Numbered from the stretch's first letter, positions 1 to 6,125 are shown. The stretch: 6,342 bases of DNA from Prosthecobacter debontii (GCA_945885485.1 CAMCYT010000149.1:1-6342), one strand, 5' to 3'. The notes: generated by a model not told the origin, from the letters alone. Numbers and translations are program-made.

Positions 1-81
1 AGCCGTATCCTGCGGACGACTCCTCGATGTTCGGCTGCAAAGCGCTGACCACCAGCCAATTGCATCAACTAGAGATCAAAA
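1..81. other. Left-edge segment with no recognisable gene
   Basis: One plus-strand frame stays open from the window edge to about position 200, and a minus-strand ATG at 65-63 could start a protein running off the edge with 21 visible codons. Neither translation resembles a family I recognise. The plus-strand frame runs through the direct repeats at 82-144 and the hairpin at 173-192, which argues against it being coding. This could be the inner part of an insertion sequence whose end is marked by the neighbouring repeats, but no transposase motif is visible. Confidence 0.3.
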
Positions 82-144
82 TCCGGTTTTGTTCCGTCTC
101 CCAGTCCGGTTTTGAACCGTCTCTGTCCGGTTTTGTTCCGGCCC
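82..144. repeat. Three direct repeats of about 19 bp, possible IS end
   Basis: Three copies of a TCCGGTTTTGNNCCG core begin at 82, 105 and 126, a spacing of 23 and 21 bases. Copies 1 and 2 share the following TCTC, while copy 3 continues GCCC. The internal variable pair is TT, AA and TT. Several short direct repeats near a boundary are typical of the ends of IS21-family insertion sequences, so a remnant or complete IS end is a reasonable inference. No transposase or target duplication can be seen in this window. They could also be binding sites for a regulator, but the only gene nearby, on the minus strand, ends at 197 and is read towards them. Confidence 0.6.
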
Positions 145-172
145 CGACAAAGATTTTCCGAATCCACGCTTC

Positions 173-192
173 AGGCGACAGGAATGTCGCCT
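173..192 (-). terminator. Hairpin just after the kpsF-like stop codon
   Basis: A perfect 8-bp stem (AGGCGACA paired with TGTCGCCT) encloses a 4-base loop. It begins four bases after the minus-strand TAA stop at 199-197, the normal place for a terminator or an mRNA 3'-end stabiliser. No T-tract follows on the minus strand, so it is not a canonical intrinsic terminator. It may be a palindromic intergenic repeat acting as a 3' end. Confidence 0.5.
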
Positions 193-196
193 CTCC

Positions 197-1168
197 TTAA
201 ACCAACTTCAACCGCGCCAGATCCTGTGCGTCGATCAAACCAATTGGTTTCCCTTCCGCATTCACCACGACGATATCATCGATCCGTTTCTCGCCCACTT
301 GCTTGACGGCCTCGACCGCTAACGAATCTTCAGTCAGAGAAATTGGATTCCGCGTCATTAAATCCGCGACTGGCAGTTCACCCAGCGACGAATTTCTTTC
401 ATAGCCACGTGCAAAATCTCCATGGGTGAAAATTCCCGCGAGTTTGCCATCGGCAGACAAAATCAAACACGCACCCGCGCGGCTCCGATTCATCTCCGCC
501 ACCGCATCGATCACGCGTGCCGTAATCCCAACCATAGGCATTTTTTCTTCACGGCGCATCACATCGCCAACTCTTAAAAGCAGCGCGCGTCCCAACGATC
601 CACCGGGATGATAACGCGCAAAATCATCTTCTGAAAATCCACGTGCTTCTAACAATACCATAGCTAAAGCATCACCCATTACCAGCATCGCGGTCGAAGA
701 TGAAGTCGGCGCAAGATTCATCGGACACGCTTCACGCTCAACCCATGTGTCCAGCGCGACGTCTGCCGCTCGTGAAAGCGAAGAACCTCGCTTACCACAC
801 AGCGCGATGACTTTCACATCGAAGCTACGTAAGAATGGCACTAGGTCGAGCAACTCTCCGGTCTCACCGGAATAAGAAAGTGCCAGAACCACATCGCCAT
901 CGCAAAGCAAACCGAGATCGCCATGCAACGCATTCTGCGAATTCAGCACCACTGCGGTCGCGCCCGTGGAGTTTAGGGTCGCCGCAATTTTGTGACCGAC
1001 ATTTCCGGATTTCCCGACACCAACGATCACCACCTTGCCTCGGTTTTCCAGCGAGTCCTTAATCAAACGCACCGCCTCACCGAACTCCGAACCGATCCGT
1101 GAAGCCATCTCACGCAGACTGTCCGCTTCCATCTCAATGACTGATCGTGCTTTCGCTTCAAAATCCAT
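197..1168 (-). CDS. kdsD: Arabinose-5-phosphate isomerase, KdsD/KpsF/GutQ family
   Basis: This 323-residue cytoplasmic enzyme should interconvert D-ribulose 5-phosphate and D-arabinose 5-phosphate, the first step towards CMP-Kdo for lipopolysaccharide. The length is close to E. coli KdsD (about 328). An N-terminal SIS domain (about 30-175) has the GVGKSGNVG loop (51-58), SYSGET (98-103), the REACPMNLAPT stretch (145-155) and YHPGGSLGR (186-194). Residues K53, E102, E146 and H187 appear to match the catalytic residues I recall for E. coli KdsD. Two CBS domains follow (about 200-258 and 268-323). The usual PAEALHGDLG motif reads NSQNALHGDLG here, a small departure. The start is 27 bases after the amylase stop, so cotranscription is likely. 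An AAGGG lies 14 bases before the ATG, a weak and distant ribosome site. A KpsF or GutQ paralogue role cannot be excluded from sequence alone. Confidence 0.93.
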   Translation of the reverse strand: MDFEAKARSVIEMEADSLREMASRIGSEFGEAVRLIKDSLENRGKVVIVGVGKSGNVGHKIAATLNSTGATAVVLNSQNALHGDLGLLCDGDVVLALSYSGETGELLDLVPFLRSFDVKVIALCGKRGSSLSRAADVALDTWVEREACPMNLAPTSSSTAMLVMGDALAMVLLEARGFSEDDFARYHPGGSLGRALLLRVGDVMRREEKMPMVGITARVIDAVAEMNRSRAGACLILSADGKLAGIFTHGDFARGYERNSSLGELPVADLMTRNPISLTEDSLAVEAVKQVGEKRIDDIVVVNAEGKPIGLIDAQDLARLKLV

Positions 1169-1195
1169 GACCGACAGTTCAACCCTTACGGCCGA

Positions 1196-2995
1196 CTATT
1201 TCAACACGTAATAGCAAGCCCCACAGGATGGTAATTTCCCTAGTTCTAAGCCTTCCGAGAGCATCGTCTCGCCGGAAACCCTCATTTCGATTGAACAACC
1301 CAGACGTTCAAGCCACGAAAACGCATCAGTTGAGGACTTACCGATAAACGCCAGGGCATCTTCGGTGAACCGAACTTTCACCGCTAAATCGCGATCTGGG
1401 TGGAAATTCACCACGCACAAAAATACCTGACCGCTGTTGTTGTCATGGCGAAGAAACGCGTAGATCCAGTGACCCGATACCGATTCACCTTCGCAGCGAC
1501 CAAAGCTGTCGTTTTCGTGATTCGCGTAATTTAACCCAAAAATCTCACCACGCTCAAACGCCGGCTCGCGCAGGACATTCAACAAATCCGAATACCAATG
1601 GCGCAGTTGTTTCTGCTCCGTCGATAACTCACCTCCATCGTATTTACCTCTATTCACCCATTTCTGAAATTCTGGCATCGCGGTGTAATCAAAAATCGAA
1701 GTCCGACCATCATCTCCGCTAAAACCTTCCGCTCCGATGGCTGGTTCACCGATTTCTTGACCATTGTAAAACATGATAGACGCGCGACTCATTCCAAACA
1801 TCACCGCAGCCGCCGGCTTTCCAACTTTCATTCCCTGCCCACCCCAATGTTGAGGATTCGCGATCCTCACCTCGTCATGATTTTCCAAATAGCGAATGCA
1901 TTGATGAAATCTCCGACCTGAGAAAAGTTCTCCATCAAGATCGTTCGCCCATTTTCCAGATTCGTAGATGCCTTGCAGAATTTTATAAGTTGGATGCTCA
2001 TACACTCCATCGAAACCTGCATGTAGAAGAGCTTCAATCACATCTTCATCCGTGATTTTTGCAGAATCGGAATCATACGCCTCCGCACCAAAATAAACCT
2101 GTGGATTCCGCTTACGTGCTCTTCTAACAACCCATGCCCAAAATTCCATCGGAATCATGTGCGCCATGTCCGCACGGAAACCATCGACTCCCATTTCCTG
2201 CCAGTAGGCGATAATCTCATCCATCGTCCGCCACGTGCGCGGCACCTTGTTCACCGCTGCATTCGTTTTAGGTAAATGCGAGGTATCACGTCCTTTGGTA
2301 AAATCATGACCGTAGTTCAGCTTCACCGTTTCATACCAATCGTGAACCGATGGTGCCCATGTCACTGCGTTATTTCCTGTGACACGACCAAACTTTTTCT
2401 CCTGCTCGAACTCCCCAGTGCAACCAGGCATCCCTGCAGTCGGGAGTTTCAACGGCGGACCGCCGCCAGGACTGGATTCATCGAGATAGAAAAAATGATT
2501 ATCGCGATCAAAAAAGACTTCGCGTTTATCTCCCTCACCAAACGAAAACTTTGGTCTAACATCCGATTGATAACTCCGCGCGACATGGTTCGGAATGAAA
2601 TCCATGATCACCCGCAAACCCGCCTGATGGCACCGAGCTACCAATTCCCGAAACTCCTCAAGTCGCCGCTCCGACTCCACCGCATAGTCCGGACAGACAT
2701 CGAAATAATCCCGAATCGCATAAGGACTACCCGCACGTCCCTTTAAAATATCCGGCGGATCCGCAGGTCGCCTCGGATAATCCGTGCCACTCGCTTGCTC
2801 GATGACTCCTGTCAGCCAGATATGGTTGAAACCCATCTGACGTATCGACGATAGAGCCGTCACATCGATGTCACGGAATTTCCCACAGCCGTTTTGCTGA
2901 AGGCTACCATTGAAGACCTGAGGTAAACGCGCATTTCCAAATGTCCTTACGAACAATTGATAGATCACTGCTCTTTCATTATGATCAGTGTTCAT
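1196..2995 (-). CDS. GH13 alpha-amylase family enzyme, cytoplasmic
   Basis: This 599-residue protein has all four conserved GH13 regions: DFIPNHV (132-138), GFRADMAHM with the expected nucleophile D276, FGAEAYDSD with the acid/base E305, and YLENHDE with the stabilising D374. An N-terminal VIYQLFVRTFGN leads into the (beta/alpha)8 barrel, domain B lies at about 140-250, and a beta-rich C-terminal domain starts at about 480. There is no signal peptide, so it should act in the cytoplasm on maltodextrin or stored alpha-glucan. The pattern with TGVIEQASGTDY and GRAGSPYAIRDYFDV resembles intracellular amylases I recall from Bacteroidota; hydrolase versus transglycosylase activity cannot be decided. 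The ATG at 2995 lies inside a decamer repeat and has no Shine-Dalgarno. An in-frame GTG at codon 10 (2968) is an alternative start, giving a protein that begins just before IYQLF. Confidence 0.93.
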   Translation of the reverse strand: MNTDHNERAVIYQLFVRTFGNARLPQVFNGSLQQNGCGKFRDIDVTALSSIRQMGFNHIWLTGVIEQASGTDYPRRPADPPDILKGRAGSPYAIRDYFDVCPDYAVESERRLEEFRELVARCHQAGLRVIMDFIPNHVARSYQSDVRPKFSFGEGDKREVFFDRDNHFFYLDESSPGGGPPLKLPTAGMPGCTGEFEQEKKFGRVTGNNAVTWAPSVHDWYETVKLNYGHDFTKGRDTSHLPKTNAAVNKVPRTWRTMDEIIAYWQEMGVDGFRADMAHMIPMEFWAWVVRRARKRNPQVYFGAEAYDSDSAKITDEDVIEALLHAGFDGVYEHPTYKILQGIYESGKWANDLDGELFSGRRFHQCIRYLENHDEVRIANPQHWGGQGMKVGKPAAAVMFGMSRASIMFYNGQEIGEPAIGAEGFSGDDGRTSIFDYTAMPEFQKWVNRGKYDGGELSTEQKQLRHWYSDLLNVLREPAFERGEIFGLNYANHENDSFGRCEGESVSGHWIYAFLRHDNNSGQVFLCVVNFHPDRDLAVKVRFTEDALAFIGKSSTDAFSWLERLGCSIEMRVSGETMLSEGLELGKLPSCGACYYVLK

Positions 2996-3010
2996 CAGTG
3001 TTTATCAGTG
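2981..3010. repeat. Three tandem decamers (consensus TTYATCAGTG)
   Basis: Three exact 10-base units, each ending ATCAGTG, run from 2981 to 3010; the first three bases vary (ATG, TTC, TTT). The array is followed on the plus strand by GTTCAAAA. The amylase ATG (2995-2993) lies inside the middle unit, so amylase codons 1-5 are repeat-derived. Similar degenerate CATCNGTG phrases ending in GGTTC are familiar to me from intergenic DNA of planctomycete and verrucomicrobial genomes, but this was not searched. Confidence 0.8.
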
Positions 3011-3032
3011 GTTCAAAAACCAAGACGACGAC

Positions 3033-3048
3033 CCCCGACGTGTCGGGG
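3033..3048 (-). terminator. GC-rich hairpin after the oxidoreductase stop
   Basis: A 7-bp perfect stem (CCCCGAC paired with GTCGGGG) around a 2-base centre lies 12 bases after the minus-strand TGA stop at 3063-3061. On the minus strand the only T-run (TTTTT) comes about 15 bases past the stem, too far for a classical intrinsic terminator. It probably marks a 3' end or partial terminator, weakening the transcriptional link to the amylase. It could also be a member of a dispersed palindromic repeat family. Confidence 0.45.
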
Positions 3049-3060
3049 CCGCTACGTTAA

Positions 3061-4221
3061 TCAAAGCTTCGTCCAAGCTCCATTGTTTTGAGAAGATTTC
3101 ACAGCCGCTTCGATAAACGCCATGCCATCGACCCCGTCTTGAACGGTTGGGTAATCATACGCTTCATTGCCTTTGAATTTTCCTTCAATCGCATCTGTGA
3201 TTCCTTCAGCCGCGGCGAGATAAACATTCGCAAATGCCTCGATGAATGCTTCTGGATGACCAAACGGAAGACGCGTGTATTTCTGCGCCACTGCTCCGTT
3301 GTAGCTATTACCTCTGCGCCAGACCTCGCGCGGCTTATCGGCAAATTTCACGATCAATTCATTCGGATGCTCCTGATGCCACTCGATCGATGCCTTGGTG
3401 CCATAGATCCGAATGTTCAGGTTATTTTCATCTCCCGTGGAAATCTGCGATGCAAACAACACGCCCCGCGCACCACCTTCGTAGCGGCAGAGCATCGAAC
3501 CATCATCGTCCAACTGACGACCCGGAATGAACGTGTTTAAATCCGCCGCCACCGCTTCCAAGCGCAGCCCGGAAATGTATTGGGCGAGATTTTCCGCATG
3601 AGTGCCTATGTCGCCCATGCAGTTGGAAATTCCAGAAATACTGGGATCCATACGCCAGTTAGAAATTTTCCCGCCAGCCGAAGCTGCTTCGTCGTAGGCT
3701 GAGATCGCGTAGCCTTGCGGATACTCGGCGACGATTTTCAAAATCTTTCCAAGCTTGCCCTCAGCGACCATCGCCTTGGCTTCCTTAACCATCGGGTAGC
3801 CAGTATAGTTATGAGTCAGAGCAAACACCAAACCGCTCTTCTCCACCACCGCTTTTAACTCCTCACCCTGCGCCTTCGACAATGCCAACGGCTTCTCACA
3901 AATCACGTGAATGCCGTTATCCAAAAACTTCTTCGCCACTTTAAAATGCAGATCATTCCGCGCCACGATGCTGACAAAATCGATACGCTCACCCACTGGC
4001 AGCGCCGCTTCCTTATCCGCCATTTCCTCAAACGAGCCGTAAACCCGATTTGAGCAGAGGAAAAAATCTTCCCCCGAGAGCTTCGACTTCTCCGGATCCG
4101 AAGAAAAACAACCCGCCACCAATTCAATCTTCCCATCCAGATTCGCGGCCATCCGGTGCACCGCACCAATGAATGCCCCACGTCCACCGCCTACCATGCC
4201 CATTTTCAGTTTTCTATTCAT
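3061..4221 (-). CDS. Gfo/Idh/MocA family NAD(P)-dependent oxidoreductase
   Basis: The protein, 386 residues from the chosen ATG, belongs to the Gfo/Idh/MocA dehydrogenases, which oxidise or reduce sugars, polyols or their derivatives with NAD(P). It opens with a Rossmann strand and a GGGRGAFIG nucleotide-binding loop (residues 11-19). The family CEKPLAL motif follows (K110, expected catalytic lysine). The C-terminal alpha/beta domain holds CMGDIGTHAENL (201-212), with D204 and H208 in the usual catalytic positions. There is no signal peptide or Tat motif. The reading frame extends upstream to an ATG at 4290, but those 23 codons precede the conserved fold and most of them (codons 1-13) are encoded by a repeat also present at 4582-4620, so the ATG at 4221 is preferred. 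No Shine-Dalgarno precedes either start. The substrate cannot be named; the neighbouring GH13 and isomerase genes suggest carbohydrate metabolism. Confidence 0.9.
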   Translation of the reverse strand: MNRKLKMGMVGGGRGAFIGAVHRMAANLDGKIELVAGCFSSDPEKSKLSGEDFFLCSNRVYGSFEEMADKEAALPVGERIDFVSIVARNDLHFKVAKKFLDNGIHVICEKPLALSKAQGEELKAVVEKSGLVFALTHNYTGYPMVKEAKAMVAEGKLGKILKIVAEYPQGYAISAYDEAASAGGKISNWRMDPSISGISNCMGDIGTHAENLAQYISGLRLEAVAADLNTFIPGRQLDDDGSMLCRYEGGARGVLFASQISTGDENNLNIRIYGTKASIEWHQEHPNELIVKFADKPREVWRRGNSYNGAVAQKYTRLPFGHPEAFIEAFANVYLAAAEGITDAIEGKFKGNEAYDYPTVQDGVDGMAFIEAAVKSSQNNGAWTKL

Positions 4222-4251
4222 CGTATCAAAATTGTGTTTCCGCCCAAAGGC

Positions 4252-4293
4252 ACCCGCATTCAACCAAGTCTCCCCTCGGCTGCAACCCATTTT
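4252..4293. repeat. Direct repeat copy A
   Basis: This copy shares with 4582-4620 the blocks ACCCGCATTCAACCAA, TCTCCCCTC and AACCCATTT in the same order and orientation. The copies differ by one substitution (G versus C) after the first block and by a short variable segment of 6 versus 4 bases between the second and third. Read on the minus strand, this copy supplies the apparent first codons of the longest oxidoreductase reading frame. Confidence 0.85.
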
Positions 4294-4390
4294 CTAAGCT
4301 TATTGGATCAATTTTAGCCTCCCATAACATGATGACCACAATGGAAGCGAAGCCGACATGGACGAACACCCCGTAATCTTGAGTCAAAGA

Positions 4391-4528
4391 CACGGCGGGA
4401 AGAAGGAGAACACGGAGCCTTACTTTGTTTCTACCCAGCCATTAGAGCCTCTTCTCTTAATTGGAATTTAGAGTTTAAAATTTAGAATTTCACGCTCCGT
4501 GTCCTCCTTCTTCCTCCCTCCCTCCGTG
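4391..4528. repeat. Imperfect inverted-repeat element with CACGG...CCGTG ends
   Basis: The left arm (4391-4417, 27 bases) and the reverse complement of the right arm (4528-4495, 34 bases) match at 25 of 27 positions when one 7-base purine insertion in the right arm is allowed. The arms are strongly purine/pyrimidine biased (AAGAAGGAG core). The 77 bases between them include the heptamer array at 4461-4491. The size and ends resemble a small non-autonomous element, but no target-site duplication is seen. Alternatively, two copies of a purine-rich intergenic phrase sit in opposite orientation. Confidence 0.65.
4461..4491. repeat. Heptamer array copy 1: TTGGAR-(TTTARAR)3-TTTC
   Basis: An opening TTGGAA (4461-4466) is followed by three exact 7-base units, TTTAGAG, TTTAAAA and TTTAGAA, and a closing TTTC (4488-4491). 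A second array with the same opening and closing motifs and four units lies at 6126-6163. TTGGAA and TAGAAT (4483-4488) are separated by 16 bases, so the array also looks like a weak sigma-70 promoter facing the kinase gene. Confidence 0.8.
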
Positions 4529-4581
4529 TTTTAAAAAAGCCCGATTACATACCGCCTCAAATAGACTCATTGCCTGCAGGA

Positions 4582-4620
4582 ACCCGCATTCAACCAACTC
4601 TCCCCTCCTGAAACCCATTT
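4582..4620. repeat. Direct repeat copy B
   Basis: This is the second copy of the 4252-4293 repeat, 330 bases downstream in the same orientation. It runs almost directly into the decamer array at 4628. No conserved protein is encoded here, which supports treating both copies as non-coding. Confidence 0.85.
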
Positions 4621-4627
4621 CTACAAG

Positions 4628-4666
4628 CCTTTGCGTTCCCTCTGCGACCTTCGCGGCTTTGCGTTG
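4628..4666. repeat. Tandem decamers with a CTTTGCG core
   Basis: Four degenerate units of 10, 10, 9 and 10 bases begin at 4628, 4638, 4648 and 4657, each built on a C-T-T/C-T/C-GCG core. The array ends TTGCGTTGAAATC, 64 bases before the kinase start. Phrases of this type recur in intergenic DNA of several bacterial phyla in my recollection, and their reverse strand often yields false reading frames; here it reads NAKPRRSQRE. Confidence 0.7.
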
Positions 4667-4734
4667 AAATCTTCCAAAAATCCCCCCGATAATTTCAATT
4701 CGCCATCTCGCCCACATTTCCCCACAATCCCCGC

Positions 4735-5904
4735 GTGAAGTCTGGATTCCTTGAAAAACTTGTATCTCGCCTCGACAAGGTCGAACCCGGCGAAATCCAA
4801 AACATCGTCACGCGTTTGATTCAGGAAAAGGGCTTTCTTGAACACGTTTTTGAGGCTCTGCACGAGGGGCTGATCATCCTCGATCCCGAGGGAAAAATCA
4901 TGTTCCTCAACCGTGCCGCCTGCCAATTCTTCGGACTGGATCCCGCGAACGCGCTTGGCGAGACGATTTCATCGAAAATCCGTGGGCTCGATAACCTCTC
5001 GCTAACCGGCTCCACGCAATCGGTTTCTCGCGATATCGAGGTCTTTTACCCCGAGCACCGCCGACTCAATTTCTACCTTACGCCCATCGATGATCCGAAA
5101 AATTTCGAGCTACCGCTCGGTCACGTGATGTTGATTCGCGACACCACCAGCACCCATGCCGAGACCCAGGAAAACATCGAGTCAGAGCGACTCAATGCGC
5201 TGACCTTGCTCGCCGCGGGAGTCGCGCATGAGATTGGGAATCCACTCAACTCGCTCGATATCCACCTGCAACTCATCGAGCGGAAAATCCGTAAACTCCC
5301 GCCCTCTTATCGCCAGAGCCTAACGGAAAACATGCAGACCGCGCGCCAGGAGATTCAGCGACTCGATACCATTCTGAAACAATTTCTCCACGCCGTCCGC
5401 CCCACCACCCCGCGCCGCGAGCCGCAAAACCTCAACGCCATTCTCCGTCAGACACTCAGCCTGTTAGAACCCGAAATCAGTTCCCGCAACATCGAGGTGA
5501 ATCTCGATCTCTCGGAAACCCTACCCAGCGCGGTCATCGACCCCGATCAGTTCCAACAAGTTTTCTACAACCTTCTCCGCAATGCCTACCAAGCCATCTC
5601 CGGCGACGAGGGCCTGATCGAAATCAAAACTCGCTCTACCGAAACTGATTTCCTTATCTCCATTTCCGATAACGGAATCGGCATCCCTCCCGAGCAAATG
5701 GGAAGCCTGTTTGAGCCATACCGCACCACAAAATCCGCCGGCACCGGTCTCGGCTTACTCATCGTCCGCCGCATCATCCGCGAACACGGCGGCGAAATCG
5801 AAATCCATTCGAATCCAAATGAGGGAACGTCGATTTTAATTCACTTACCGCATACGGCACCGAGTCCGAGGTTGTTGCCTGCTCCGGTGATTGATGCTGA
5901 CTGA
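4735..5904 (+). CDS. Soluble PAS-domain histidine kinase, NtrB-like
   Basis: This 389-residue sensor kinase should autophosphorylate on histidine and pass the phosphate to a response regulator, most likely the one starting at 6164. After a short N-terminal helical segment (1-33), a single PAS domain (about 34-138) carries EGLIILDPEGKIMFLN (44-59). The dimerisation domain has GVAHEIGNPLNSL with phosphoacceptor H165. The ATPase domain has the N box (NLLRNA, N279 and N283), the G1 box DNGIGI (312-317), FEPYRTTK (326-333) and GTGLGL (336-341). No transmembrane segment or signal peptide is present, so the stimulus must be intracellular; PAS ligand unknown. Translation begins at a GTG: an in-frame stop lies at 4690 with no other start codon between, and the N-terminal segment looks native. 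No Shine-Dalgarno is visible. The last ~17 residues are a proline-rich, unstructured tail. Confidence 0.93.
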   Translation: MKSGFLEKLVSRLDKVEPGEIQNIVTRLIQEKGFLEHVFEALHEGLIILDPEGKIMFLNRAACQFFGLDPANALGETISSKIRGLDNLSLTGSTQSVSRDIEVFYPEHRRLNFYLTPIDDPKNFELPLGHVMLIRDTTSTHAETQENIESERLNALTLLAAGVAHEIGNPLNSLDIHLQLIERKIRKLPPSYRQSLTENMQTARQEIQRLDTILKQFLHAVRPTTPRREPQNLNAILRQTLSLLEPEISSRNIEVNLDLSETLPSAVIDPDQFQQVFYNLLRNAYQAISGDEGLIEIKTRSTETDFLISISDNGIGIPPEQMGSLFEPYRTTKSAGTGLGLLIVRRIIREHGGEIEIHSNPNEGTSILIHLPHTAPSPRLLPAPVIDAD

Positions 5905-5932
5905 ACTGTTTGCCAAAAGTCTGTGAGTGAAC

Positions 5933-6044
5933 GGTGGGGCGCCATCGCCGAGGGCGCCGCGCGAAGCGAGACGTAATCGAGCCGCTCTTGAAGTATCATA
6001 TTCCTTCTCATTCCATGCGGCGCCCTCGGCGATGGCGCCCTACC
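5933..6044. repeat. Long inverted repeat with 24-bp perfect arms, REP/MITE-like
   Basis: The arm at 5937-5960 is the exact reverse complement of the arm at 6017-6040. Pairing extends outward through one G-T position to 5933/6044, about 28 pairs in all, around a 56-base loop. Each arm is itself self-complementary, with GGCGCC at 5938-5943 and again at 5953-5958 and a small CGCC-GAG-GGCG hairpin. This pattern fits a REP doublet of the kind mobilised by RAYT transposases, or a small MITE; no transposase is present. Two overlapping plus-strand reading frames run through it and are considered spurious. If transcribed from the kinase, the stem could end or attenuate the message. Confidence 0.85.
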
Positions 6045-6071
6045 AAATTGATCAACTCATTCACCCTCCTA

Positions 6072-6099
6072 TTGACGCCCGACCTCCCGTCACTATACT
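6072..6099 (+). promoter_or_regulatory. Sigma-70-type promoter for the response regulator
   Basis: TTGACG (6072-6077) and TATACT (6094-6099) each match the consensus hexamer at five of six positions and are separated by 16 bases. Transcription would begin near 6106 and give a leader of about 58 bases before the ATG at 6164. TGACG at 6073 and CGTCA at 6088 form an inverted pair around the spacer, and CGTCAA recurs at 6101-6106, so an operator is possible. Confidence 0.5.
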
Positions 6100-6125
6100 G
6101 CGTCAACTTGTCACTCCTCTCTTCC

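Larger units (their letters stand above)
4222..4734. other. Divergent gene-free region filled with nested repeats
   Basis: This 513-base gap separates the minus-strand oxidoreductase from the plus-strand kinase. It contains two direct copies of a ~40-bp repeat (4252-4293 and 4582-4620), an imperfect inverted-repeat element (4391-4528) with a heptamer array inside it (4461-4491), and a decamer array (4628-4666). Promoters for both flanking genes should lie here, but apart from the promoter-like geometry of the heptamer array I see no convincing sigma-70 match. Short reading frames in this region show no family features and overlap the repeats. Confidence 0.7.

Noticed and set aside
112..306. 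Plus-strand 64-codon frame at the left end
   Set aside because: It crosses a direct repeat, the hairpin and the antisense 3' end of the kdsD-like gene, with no protein-like features.
2276..2746. Plus-strand 156-codon open frame
   Set aside because: It lies fully antisense to the conserved GH13 barrel, including region I, and its translation shows no family motif.
2981..3010. CRISPR-like array
   Set aside because: The units are 10 bases long and directly tandem, with no spacers, so this is a simple oligomer array.
3088..3540. Plus-strand 150-codon open frame
   Set aside because: It is antisense to the oxidoreductase C-terminal domain and has no recognisable features.
4173..4376. Short plus-strand frame including MMTTMEAKPTW near 4330
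   Set aside because: It overlaps the 5' end of the oxidoreductase in antisense and repeat copy A, and has no supporting initiation signal or family similarity.
4490..4926. Minus-strand frames of 75 and 101 codons upstream of and into the kinase
   Set aside because: They are formed by the repeat arrays plus antisense kinase sequence; the NAKPRRSQRE stretch is the reverse reading of the CTTTGCG decamers.
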